A stretch of DNA of 64,000 nt from Ochotona curzoniae. Lineage: Eukaryota > Chordata > Mammalia > Lagomorpha > Ochotonidae. Positions within the stretch are counted from its first letter, which is position 1. The number at the start of each line of letters is the position of its first letter. Below the pieces are notes generated by a model. The model did not search any database. It was not told where the DNA came from and saw nothing but the letters and a program-made list of their open reading frames with translations. Shown here one piece after another: positions 21,121 through 31,985 of this stretch. Where the stretch lies: assembly GCF_017591425.1 (NCBI RefSeq), contig NW_024465886.1, forward strand, positions 124,001 to 188,000. Direction: 5' to 3'. A program made the translations under genes and the position numbers.

Positions 21121-23955
21121 ATGTGGAGGAGGGGAAGATACGAACCAGGCACTGGGACACAGGATAGAGGCACTGGGCGTCTTCTCTAGGAGCATTAATC
21201 TAACCCAGGAGATCTCTGCCCTTCTGTGTTGTTTATCTCCCAAAGGCTCCATCTCCTGACACCATATCCTTGGCAAGTGGCATTTCAGCACAAACACTTT
21301 GAAGGAACACAAACTTTTATACCATAGCAGAAGACTGACCCAAGTTTAGGGTCAGAGGAGGAAGTGCCACACTAAATCAGGAAGCCTGGAGGGCAGAGGT
21401 GTGCCTACCACAACAGGTAGAAGAACTAGCTGAGAGTGTAGGAACTCCAAGGTTATCTGGGGGAGTACACAGTGCCATCAGCACTTAGTGCCGCAGCTTG
21501 AGTTGAGTAAGCAGGGGCAGAACACATGGAGACGCCCCTAGTCCTTGCAATGCAAACTGCCGGGTGACAGCCAGTTCACAGCAGTGGCAACACAAACAGT
21601 CACCAGCTCTCCCTGGAGCGAGCCAGGGATGGAACAAACAACAGAGCCAGTGGCAGCAGGCACGTGGGACCCGTGCTAACACGTAGGGATCAGGCAGCAG
21701 TGCCGGCAGCCACAACAGGAAGCCTTTGCAGGGCTGTGAGTCACTGGCTAGGGGCGGGCAGAAGAAAGGGCGTGCTCTCCTGCTGGTAAACATCTCCCAA
21801 ATGAGCCAAACACCAAAATATCACCCTGTGGTTCCACAGGCAGATTCCAGGGCCCTACCACAGAGCCACAACAACAGAAGGGCTGTGGGTAGAATCCAGA
21901 AACGGCATCGTTCATAGGTTCTCAAGGGGGTTTTAAGAAGCTCTGTCTATGGATCTAGCTGCTGGACACCTCGAGAGTCCAACACTAGCATCCTTCCAGT
22001 CACGGCATCACAGAACACGGAGTCCTAGGAATGAAGGGAATTTACCCAGCGGGGCTCCGTACTCATGTATCGACCTAAGATGCCCACCTCAAGTGTGTTT
22101 CTGATAACTAGGGTTCTGGAGCCTCTGCCCAGTGAGAATAAGACCAATGGATCTGAGTCTGCATGCCCACAGCTGTTCTGCAGGTGGTGTGCACAACAGG
22201 CACACACAGCCCCAAAAGCAGAGCCCCACAAGGGGCAGCGGCCTCGTGGCCACAGATCGCAGCCTTGCGCGTTGGCCAGACCCCGTGTGCTCCCCAATCG
22301 CTGCAGCAGAGCAAGGAAAAGCGCCCTCCTCAACCCTGCGCCCTGGACTGACACTTGTGCTCCAGTCCACAGAGGTAACAGACACCTACCGGCCCAACCA
22401 CATATTTGTTCAGTATTTTTAACTTTTGCTTTTTGTTTTTTACAGTTAGGTAAACTTTGTTTGGATTTTGTTTTGTCTTGTTTTGCTTTGTTTTAGACAC
22501 AAGAGAAGGACTACCTTGGCCCCTCAGGGTCAAGGTCCCAGCTGAAAATGAGCGAATCCTAAAGGTTATTTCCAGCGTCACACTCTGTAAGCTTCTATTT
22601 TTCCCATGGCAAATGTTTTAGGAAACAAATCATACCTCAGATTTTATAGGGCTAATTAATGTATTCTAGGCTCCCCATTGTCCTAGATAGAGTAACAAAA
22701 TATGACTCTCCTCCAAACAAAACCATCAGGCAGCTCAACCCTATACAGCATTCACACAAAGGCGTATGCTATTTGAGAGTGCTCAGAGGAGCAGCCCAGA
22801 CACTGCTAACTTCCACAGGAACTTAACCTTCAGCACTGTGACACAGGGGCACACCCTCCCTGCCGAGGGCCCAGCGCCCTCAAGAGGCAGGAACAAACAA
22901 GACCAGGGAGTGATTCTCCACGTCAGCACTTCCATAATCACATGACCCTGAAGAGAAACAACAGCTCAAAGGCTTTCCTTTCTCTCATCAACACTCATCC
23001 ACTGAGCCTGTCCTCCAGGCCAAGCTCTGCATTTCGCAATCAAGGATGACTGTGACAGGCCGAGTGTTAGCATGAAACTTCAGAAGGATTTCAGTTATTC
23101 ACACTGCTGTTGAAGTAAAACATTCAGGTTGCCAGCAATTCACCAAAACATACGTAAGACAGCAGAGTCGGTACTCCCAGACTACACTGGACTAGGTGGT
23201 CCGGGATCTGCCTCATTCCTTTACCAATAAAATCAGCCACGCAGAACAAAGCACCGGAGGCAGGAAGCAGCGGCAAGGAGTGAGCTGGGAAATTCCAGCT
23301 GCCCTCCTGCCCTACTTAAGAAGAAATAGATGTGACTCATTATGTAAGGCACAAACAGATGTTGACTAGGCTAACAAAATCCCATGCAAAATCTGACCTT
23401 TCAAGGACCTTGCTTCCCCTTTCGGGAAAAATAAAACAGGTTATTATTTTTGGACATCCTAGATAACATTGTTATGTGCAACTGGTATAGAGGAATAGGT
23501 TTTATTTTTTTTAATGTGTTGTTTCTTAGGTCCTTGAAGTCGGCCTTGTTCTGTCTAGAGACGGCAAGCTACTCCTCAGAAGAACCCTGTGATCTGTCTT
23601 CAACCGTGTGCGTCTGTGGGGGCCTGCTCCTTGGAAAGAGAGAGGATTCCCCAGGAAAAACAGCACTCGCTGCCGGAAATGTTCCAGTGCCATTCTCCTG
23701 CCCAATTACTCTTTGCTTTTCATCTGCACTGTGGGCTGATGATAATCTAGCAGAGGGGATCAAGCCACAGGGGAAGGCAGTGGCTCTGCTCATCTCACTT
23801 CTTTAAGAACAAAAACTATTCAAAATTTACAGAATTACTGAGTGTGAATATGTACATGGAATGACAATATAAATTGAAGTTATTCTTGAGTCACACCTTG
23901 GTTATCAAGACCTGTCCTACAAAGATTATCACAAAACCACTGATAGAATAAAAGC
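21121..23955. other. 2.8 kb without a recognised element
   Basis: 21340-22350 is relatively GC-rich and might include an unrecognised repeat. Its wording slightly recalls the GC-rich repeat at 53370, but I could not align it. Overlapping frames at 22025-22496 on both strands have no domains. Confidence 0.45.
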
Positions 23956-23956
23956 A

Positions 23957-24230
23957 GGGGCTGGGCCTGTGGTGTAACAGGTTAAGCATTAACATCTCCT
24001 ATAGGGGCCAGTTCAACTTCCAGCAGCTCCACTTCCCATCCAGTCCCGCGCTAATGAACCTGGAGAAACAGTGGAGATTGGCCCAAGAACACAAGCTCCT
24101 ACACCCAAGTTGGAGACCTGGAAGAGGCTCCTGGCTCTTGGCTTTGGCAACCAAAAGAGGGGAATCTCTCTCTCTCTCTTCCTATTTTATCCCCTCCCTC
24201 CCTCTCAAATAACTCAATAGCAATAACATT
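23957..24230 (+). mobile_element. C-SINE, old copy
   Basis: Good head GGGGCTGGGCCTGTGGTGTA and ACAGGTTAAGC, body GGCCCAAGAACACAAGCTCC, GGAAGAGGCTCCTGGCTCTT, then a CTCTCTCTCT tract and CTCTCAAATAACTC. Confidence 0.88.
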
Positions 24231-26300
24231 CACCCTAATATTCATTTACTATATTACTTTGTAGGTACAAATAATGTCACATTTTCAATTAAAACTAAGA
24301 AACTCATTTTGGACTGTTGCTTCCTCCTTGAGTTGCCCAGTATGCCAGAATCCCTGAGTAGGTCTGAAAGTCATTCCTGGCTGCTCGACACTGTGGTGGC
24401 ATTGTTACGCACGCCAGAACTGCAGACACCATGATATTTTCATTGTGTTTTGTCACTACAAGAGCACTCCCAGCTAGCGATGCTCAGATTGCCAAGTGGA
24501 ATCACATGTCCTGTTGCTAAATGCCTTCTTCGAGGGTTACTCAGAAAGATGGCGCAGCACTGGGTACAGTGTAAAAACAGCAGTAGCAGAAAAGTGAGCA
24601 TTGCAAAGACAGTGAGACAGCATGCCTCCCCTGCACACGACATGCAAGGTGCACTTACCGAGGCCGGTCTTAAGGATCTGCTGTCGTGTTTAAACGTCTC
24701 CTCCACTCCTTTAGGCCGCCTGACCTCTGATTTGTAAAGTCTGACTTACTCGGCTGAACATTTTCCATACGGAGAATTCTTGATCATGAACTTCACCTGG
24801 GACTTCATAAAATTTGTCACCTTGTGTCCCATCTCTAAAAGATATTACCCTAGGTTTAGTCAACAGACATACTTGCATACATCTGACCTTAGACTATGAA
24901 ATGTATTTAAGCTCACAGGAAATCTTTCAGCATCGCCTTGGAGTAAGAAATCAGAAAGACACACTCCTAAAGACACCAAAGTGCCACTGATCACACCAGC
25001 AGCTGTTCAAAACCTCAGCTTCGAATCCAGAGTGGCTACCTTCAGGAAAGCGCGCGCGCGTGTGTGTGCACACGTGTGTGTGTGCGTGTGTGTGTGCGTG
25101 TGTGTACATCTTTGCTGAGCTCCAGAATCACTCAGCTCAACCAACAGGGTAACACTAGAAGCTGTGTGCATCAAAAAAGGCCACAATCTGAATTACACAT
25201 TCACTGGAATTCTAAATAGTGAGAGAGCATCTGGCCTTCTCTAGCTCGTGAAACACTATTTTCTTCTCTTATTCGGCAAGCTTTATTAAGACACCATGCT
25301 TATAACACTGGTACAATTCTGTTGTTTTCTGACAGAGCATCGCTGGTTTGTGCTATTTCCTTTTCCAGCTACCCCACAGATAAGCTTTTACTGTAAGGCA
25401 ACAAATTCCATGATCTGAAGCTTTAGATCCAAAAGCTAATTTTAATCCGGGTTATATCAATGCTGTTTCATTAAAGACAAAAAAATAGTTTGCAGAATTT
25501 TCGTAGATCAATAGAGTAGAAATAGAGAAGTGTTTGTAGTTTCCAAAGCAAGAGAAGCAAATTATCCTTCCCCTTTGAATTCTCTGATGTGATAATATAA
25601 CAGTGGCTCCTGTTTAGAAAAAAGTATTGGAATAAAGGTCAGCTCTGTCAGATGACCAGAGGGGGAAAAAGTATTGGCTCAACTTACCATCAAGTATACC
25701 TGAAATATGATTCATTATGTAGTTTAGGAATGTACAAAGGTTGAATTTACAAAATAATTTATTTTGTATGGGTCCAGTCTGATATTATAAACAGATCAAA
25801 AGGACACGCTAGAGCCCTGGAAGGCCAGCTGCCCAAATGGCACGCATGCTGGGCACGGCAGAGAGGACCGAAGGTTTTGCTTTTGTTTATGCTTGGTTTT
25901 CTTTGACTCACAATGGAAGTGATCCTTCCGGTTCAGAAACAAGATGATACATAAACCTTGCCCAAGGTTTTAGAATAAGAGCGTAAAGCTTTTGATTTTG
26001 TTCCAGTAGCTGAGTAAAACTGCCCATGTCCTGACAAACAAGGGTTTTCCTTGAGGTAGAAATCAATCATCTACAGGAGATCCCAACTCCCACATCCTAG
26101 ATAGTATTCAAAGCAGAAAATTCTAATCATGGTAAAATAAAACAAAACATTAGAGATGCCTTTAAGGCTTAGTGACACAGGTCCAGCACCAATGTCTGTT
26201 TTTAAGTAAAAGGGTGTCTTGAATAGATAAAGGATTGGATGCTTCTCATACCCTTAGCATCTCAGTACATTCCCAGCTTAGCAGTTAAACAATGACAGCA
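24231..26300. other. single-copy sequence
   Basis: Apart from the alternating purine-pyrimidine tract at 25050-25109, no repeat family is recognised. Complementary frames at 24440-24737 lack domains. Confidence 0.5.
25050..25109. repeat. 60-bp alternating purine-pyrimidine tract
   Basis: A GC run (five CG steps) passes into TG and CACA steps with no break in purine/pyrimidine alternation for 60 bp. This is an ideal Z-DNA-forming composition and a hypervariable microsatellite. Confidence 0.95.
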
Positions 26301-26324
26301 TAGACCTATAAATGAAAAGGTTTT

Positions 26325-26585
26325 ATTTTTCCGGGACCCTCTCACTAGCAACTGTGCTGAAAAGCAGCAGAAGATGGTCCAGTTATTTAGGCCATGACTC
26401 CCAAGTGGCAGACCTGGATAAAGCCCCAGGCTCCTGGCGTCAACCTGGCTCAGCCCTGGCCATTCGCACCATTTGGGGAGTGAATCAGCAGATGGAAGTT
26501 TTTCTTTCTCTCCGCCACGTCTCTTCTTCTCTTTTTGTCCCTCCCTCTCTGTAGCTTTGCTTTTCAAATAAATAATAATTTTTTA
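26325..26585 (+). mobile_element. 5'-truncated C-SINE
   Basis: GAAAAGCAGCAGAAGATGGT, CAGGCTCCTGGCGTCAACCT, TTTGGGGAGTGAATCAGCAG and TTTTCAAATAAATAATAATT. It is tail-to-tail with the next SINE. Confidence 0.85.
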
Positions 26586-26885
26586 AAGTTCTATTTATTT
26601 TCAAAGTTTCAGAGAGAAAGGGAGAGACAAAGATTTTGTATCTACCTATACTTCTGCAACAGCCGGAGCTGGGTGAGCCAAAGCCGTGAGCCAGGTGCTC
26701 CATCTGACTCTCCCATGTGGGTGCCAGGGGCTCAACTATTTGAGTCATCTGTTGCTTTCTCAGGGCGTCAGCACAAGGCTGGAGCAGAAGCGGAGCAGCT
26801 GACGCGGGGACTGGCATCCACACGGGATGCCAGGGCTACAGCAGCAGGTTTTACAGGCTGCATCACAGTACCAGCCCTTCAAATC
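26586..26885 (-). mobile_element. C-SINE
   Basis: TTCTATTTATTTTCAAAGTT, AGAGAGAAAGGGAGAGAC, GAGCTGGGTGAGCCAAAGCC, CAGAAGCGGAGCAGCTGACG, and a diverged head near GCATCACAGTACCAGCCC. It forms an inverted pair with 26325-26585 with no spacer. Confidence 0.85.
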
Positions 26886-26895
26886 AACAAACCCT

Positions 26896-26945
26896 GAAGA
26901 AAAGGAAGGAAGGAAGGAGGAAAAGAGGAAGGGGAAAGAAAACGA
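26896..26945 (+). repeat. GGAA-rich purine tract
   Basis: GAAGGAAGGAAGGAGGAAAA and neighbouring purines form a short imperfect tetranucleotide repeat next to a SINE head. Confidence 0.8.
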
Positions 26946-27067
26946 ATATTGGCTATAGCATTTTGATGACAATTTCTTCAAGACAAAATAGCAACAGTAA
27001 AAAAAAAGAGAGAGAGAGAGACAAATGCACAGCTTCATTGGTTAGCTTTCTTTTCTTCTTCTTTTTC

Positions 27068-27213
27068 TTAGATTTAGCTATTTTTATTGTTCAGAGAGAA
27101 GGAAATAGAGAAAGGTCTTCCATCCACTGGTTCACTCCCCAAATAGCCATAAACCAGCAGATGGAAGACCTTTCTGTCTCTCCTTCTCTTTGTAAATCTG
27201 TCTTTCCAATAAT
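27068..27213. mobile_element. fold-back C-SINE (two inverted 3' ends)
   Basis: A reversed SINE tail half (TTAGATTTAGCTATTTTTAT to CACTCCCCAAATAGCC) passes into a forward tail half (AACCAGCAGATGGAAGACC to CTTTCCAATAATTTT). The arms 27110-27132 and 27152-27174 pair at 21 of 23 bases around a 19-nt loop. Both SINE heads are missing. Confidence 0.85.
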
Positions 27214-27905
27214 TTTTTTTTTAAAAAGGGAAAAACGGCTTCATAAAAGCACCACATCTTCAGTTCCATTTAACAGTAAGTGCCTCTAGTTCATTACTTC
27301 AACTTTCTGTCTTGCTAGGGAAGTAGACGTTTATTTAGCATCTCAGCAAGCCTATCTATCAGCTAAGACTACTATGAACATGGGTATTATTGTACGGTTG
27401 AGTTCTCTCTATTTAAGCAATGGAAGACATACTTTTAAATGTTCTTTAATGCAATTCTTAAGTTTCTAGAGGTTATTTTTCAAATATAACTGGTTCATTC
27501 GGTCACAGCCTTTAGGAAGTGTAATTTGGTAGAACCGATTGCAAGCTGAGATAAAGGAAGAAGGACAGTCGGTTCTTTCAGAGTCCTTCAGGGTACTGCA
27601 TGTCGTTGCATGTCAGAAGGACCACGTGTTCAGCTTCAGCTCCTTCCCACATCCCTCTCAAGACAAGTGTGTGTGAATGCCGCCTTTGTCTCCTTGGACT
27701 TTCAAAGAAAAACAGCAACAGCTAGAAAGTCTTTCAGGGTGATTAACCAAATCTGTGACATCATTTCACTCCAGTGACTCATGTTACGGTGTACTTCAGG
27801 ACTTACTGTATTTTCTCATTTGAGATTTTTCACAGCCCAGTGAGATAGACAGAGAAAGAACTTCTAATGCTGTTTCTATTAAACAATGAAGAAAAACACG
27901 CCAGA
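27214..27905. other. single-copy sequence, nothing recognised
   Basis: No repeat or gene is recognised. Confidence 0.5.
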
Positions 27906-27906
27906 C

Positions 27907-28140
27907 AGGGTTGGGGCTGTGGTTCACTGGTTTAAGCCACGGCTTGTGATGCCAGCACCCACACTGCAGCGCCCGTTTGAGTCCCAGCTGCTCTGCTTAC
28001 AAGCGAGGTCCCTGCTGTTGAGCACGGGAAGACAGTCAATGATGCCCCACACACTCAGGACTCTGCCTCTCCCATGGACGACCCTGTGGGAGTTTCAGGC
28101 AGAGAACTGTTCCTCGCCCCCTTTCCTTTCTGTATACAAA
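27907..28140 (+). mobile_element. C-SINE, old, 3'-diverged
   Basis: Head GGGTTGGGGCTGTGGTTCAC and TGGTTTAAGCC, then GTTTGAGTCCCAGCTGCTCT and AGCACGGGAAGACAGTCAAT. The tail is poorly preserved. Confidence 0.7.
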
Positions 28141-28462
28141 CAGCTGGGTTGCATCCACAGGTCCACACAGCCTTGCTGGACTTGATGAGCACTCTTCCAA
28201 ATCTAAAGCTTTTTTCTTCAGTCTGGGGTGACCCCAGCTTCACATGATTCAGGCTACTCTACTCCTACCACTCAGAGGATGAAAGAAGGTTTTCCACTTG
28301 CTTCTATGTCGCTTTCAACTCCAGCCACCAACAGACACACACATCCTGCCAGATCCTGTGAACAGCGGATCCCAGCTGTTGGAAAGTGGCCACAGATCAT
28401 GCAAAACTCAGCTTTCACTTACAATCTCTCACATTTGAGAAACACAATGATTTCTCATATAC
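28141..28462. other. short single-copy stretch
   Basis: No element is recognised. Confidence 0.45.
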
Positions 28463-28465
28463 AAT

Positions 28466-29133
28466 CAGTTCTACGTATCCATGACTTTTGCATCAGTAGA
28501 TCCAAGGAACTATGAACAACACACTTAAAAAAAAAAAATGTATCCAGGTCTCAGCATAATGGCTCAATTGGCTAATCCTCCCCCTGCGAGCGCTGGGATC
28601 CTACATGGGCACCAGTTCGTGTTCAAGCTACTTCACTTCTTACCCATAACCCTGCTTATGGTCTGGGAAAGCAGTGGTGGATGCCCCAAAACCTTGGGAT
28701 CCTACATTCACATGGGAGACCTGGAAGCAGCTCCTGGCTCTTGACTTTGGATGGGCTCAGCTCCGGTCACTGCCGTCATTTGGGGAGTGAACCAGCAGAT
28801 GGAAGACCTCTTCCTCTGTCTCTCTTTTGCTCTGTGAATCTGTCTTTCCAATAAAAATGAACAAATCTTAAAAAGACAATGTATCTGTACTGAGCATGTA
28901 GACTTCCTGTCTTGCATTGTTGCCTATGCAATGCAGTGTAATAACTATTTACATAGCATTTACACTGTGCTTATTATCCAGAGATTATTTAAAGTATGTG
29001 AGAAGACAGATGAGCATGGACTATTGCAATTAGTATCTAACCTTTTTATGCAAGACTTGAGCATCCATGGATTTTGGTGTTCACGGGGAATCCTGAAACC
29101 AAACCCCAGTGGATATGAGGGACAACTAATCTG
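28466..29133. mobile_element. Tigger/MER2-like DNA transposon, split by a SINE
   Basis: The left end CAGTTCTACGTATCCATGAC and the right part TGAGCATCCATGGATTTTGG, followed by GGATATGAGGGACAACTAAT, are the ends of a MER2/Tigger-type element as I recall it. The interior AACTATTTACATAGCATTTA and GATTATTTAAAGTATGTGAG also agrees. It is non-autonomous, with no transposase frame. Confidence 0.85.
28537..28885 (+). mobile_element. C-SINE inserted in the Tigger-like element
   Basis: The SINE spans 28545-28877, from CAGGTCTCAGCATAATGGCT to AAAAATGAACAAATCTTAAA. AATGTATC is repeated at 28537-28544 and 28878-28885 as a target-site duplication, and the transposon reads through when the SINE is removed. 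Confidence 0.9.
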
Positions 29134-31388
29134 TGTATATGAACACAACAGCAAATCACTATCCACATTGAAATGGAAGAAAATGTAACAGTGGAGCCGT
29201 CTGAACTGTTGGATGGAGAAGCCCCCATACACAACTCCTTATTATGTAGCCACACAGTGCCCTGCACTGTAGCAATCATCTCTCTGTACTTGTATTTGTA
29301 GGGTGGGAGAGGCTACGGTGCAGTTACAGTGGGGAAGAACACTGCTCAGCTTGTTCCATGTAGAATCCCCCCTCATTGTGTCTGTCCGAGGATTACAAGC
29401 AGAGAACAGTCGGTCTATCTCACTGGGTGCTGGGTTCCCCAACAGCAGCAAAGACATCTTTAAGGTAGAAAAATATGCCTTCTAGAGCCTTCTATCTATT
29501 CTTTCATTTCCTGCAGGAAGTATGTCACTGAAATCCTTAAGTATATATTTTAAGTCAATTTGTTGCTTCCATATCCCAAGAGGAAATTCGGAAGCCTTAG
29601 AGAAGGGGAACAAGTAATTGAATAACCATCAGTAATAATTTTACCTTTATACATAATTTATTAAAATTGTCATGTGAATTCAGAGTTCACTCATAAATAT
29701 TCATCACACTGGTGATTGGCATCAGATGAACAGCAACTAAGATGCAGATGTAGAAAACTAGGTTATCTGCTTGGACTCACGAGTTTAACCTTCCTTCATG
29801 TTTGCAGGAGCTAGAGAAGGTGAAGAGTTCTTAATTGATACTTCATCAACACTTAACATGCCCAGTTGAAGTTTAATGTTTGGGGGTGCACACACATGAT
29901 GGTGTACATACTACAGAGTGAGCAAGTTCAAGAACTCTTCCATTCAGATACATTAGGAAAGAGTAGGTTGTAGCCTGAAGGGTCTACAGCCCAAGATAAC
30001 GAGAAGACACACGCTACATGGAAGGCTTGATCACATGCGGAAGGCTGACCCAACCCAAAACGACTCACCCTACATTTCTATCAGTAACTGCTAGAGCGGT
30101 AGCCATAGCAGCTGCAGCACATACTCCTAAGGTCACTTGCTCTACTTTTTTCAACATGGTGAAGGAATCAATCTCACAGTTTTTGCTAAACTCTACCTAG
30201 GCACCTCAATACATGAGCGTTTAATTTTGCTGCCAGCAAGAAAGGATGCGATTGTTTCATGGCAGCAAATTCTGTAGGAGAATTGTGGGATCACCTCTGT
30301 GGGACTGCAGCACCCAATGGGTTCCACAGAGAGCTAAGGGTGCTGATGGGCCAAACCAGGCTACACGACAGAGCTCACCTGACAGCAACGCTGCCCCAAC
30401 ACTCGTGGAAGCTGGGGCTGGGAGGAGGCTGCAGCACCTGCCCGCTCATGTAAAGGCTGGGAGCGAAGGTAGACCATGCCAAACAGAGCAGCCCGTAACA
30501 ACTAGAGCCAGATGAGGCTGAAGCAATGCAGGAACTCGGGCCAGGTGTAGTGGAGGACCAGGGAGCCGGAGCCGTCACTGCTGACTCCCCGGTCCTGCAG
30601 TAGGAGAGGAGCCCAGGCACAAAGCTGGCACTCCCACGTGGCACCCTAACTGCTGTGCCAAGCATGTGTCCTAATTATATAGCTGGTTTATCAACATTAC
30701 GGTAATTCCTTAGAAAACAGTGAAGCAGTGTTGCCAAAAAAAGACTACATGGCAAATATGGAAACAGTCCTGACACACAGGCACATTAATCCTGCCCAGA
30801 TGTTAGCAGCCAGCAAGTCATAAGCTGGCAGCTTCGTTTCATATCTATATAAATTGCACAGAGATTTTCAGGGATGGAGACCAAGTGATCGTCAAGTTTG
30901 TCTCAGTCATTGTACCTTACTCAACGTCTTTTTACACAACTCTGGTTCAGAAAATATTTACTCAGGTTCGTACAGAGAAGACGCCCCAAGTCCTGGCGAT
31001 GCTAGCACCGCTACCGCTCCATGTCTCTCTCATTCCAAAGTGTGAACCAAGTTCATGCACGTTGCCACCCCTCAACCAAAGTTACAACATGAGCAGGCGG
31101 GCTTTTCAGAGGCTGTGACACAGCAAGCAGTGCAAGTCAACCCAGCTGTCACTTCGTCTGCTGTGCTATGCACAAAACGCTGCAGGACTTCTCACACACT
31201 GGCCAGTGTGTACGTACATAGCCAAGCACCAACGGGATTGTCTCCACTCACAGAGATGTAAACGACGCAGCGGACGAAGAACATGGCTAGGGCAAGGCAG
31301 GAAATGGAAACTGCTGCCCGATCGTGAAGCAGTTTGAAGACAGAACACCACCCTAAACAGGACTGGTAAATCCTTCTGTCACCATTCT
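29134..31388. other. 2.2 kb without a recognised element
   Basis: 30250-30660 is GC-rich and may hold an unrecognised repeat. Frames there (30246-30515 plus against 30375-30665 minus) are complementary and carry no domain. No gene is called. Confidence 0.45.
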
Positions 31389-31733
31389 TTTTTTTTTTTT
31401 TCTATTTCTTTTAAGATTCATTTTATTTTTATTGAAAAATCAGATATACAGAAAGAAGAAGAGAGAAAGATCTTCCGTCCGATGATTCACTCCCCAAGTG
31501 ACCACAATGGCCGGAGCTGAGCTGAACTGATCCGAAGCCGAGAGCCAGGAGCCTCTTCTGAGTCTCCCACACGGTGCAGAGTCCCAAAACTTTGGGCCGT
31601 CCTCGACTGCTTTCCCAGCCACAGGCAGGGAGGTGGATGGGAAGCGGGGCTGCCGGGATTGGAGCCAGCACCCTTATGGGATTCTGGTACGCTCAAGACG
31701 AGGACTTTCACCACTAGGCTCTCGTGCAGAGCC
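31389..31733 (-). mobile_element. C-SINE, full length
   Basis: T-rich tail, AAAAATCAGATATACAGAAA, GATCTTCCGTCCGATGATTC, GCCGTCCTCGACTGCTTTCC, GGGGCTGCCGGGATTGGAGC, then a diverged head ending around GCAGAGCCTG. Confidence 0.93.
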
Positions 31734-31739
31734 TGAACT

Positions 31740-31985
31740 TTGTTATTTTCTAAAGCAAGTCAGGTAAAACCTCTTGGCGGCAGCAGGAGGGGGTTCAGAA
31801 CGTGCTGTCAGTGGGCCGCATAGACACAAAATGATCTGATCCGGCCCCTCAGATCCGGTGAATCTGCAGGCTAATATTGAAACTGATAATCTTGTATGGC
31901 CAACACATAATGTTATAAATATCTAATGGGCCTTATCAGAAAAAGGTTCTACACCCTTGCTAGTTAGAATGATACTGATTATAGG
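31740..31985. mobile_element. possible hAT-type non-autonomous transposon
   Basis: GTGGGCCGCATAGACACAAA, GATCTGATCCGGCCCCTCAG and AGAAAAAGGTTCTACACCCT recall the phrases of mammalian hAT (Charlie-type) elements. I could not find clear terminal inverted repeats. Confidence 0.3.

Noticed and set aside
22025..22496. Overlapping frames of up to 143 codons on both strands
   Set aside because: They are complementary, without domains, in GC-rich sequence, and there is no sign of splice structure.
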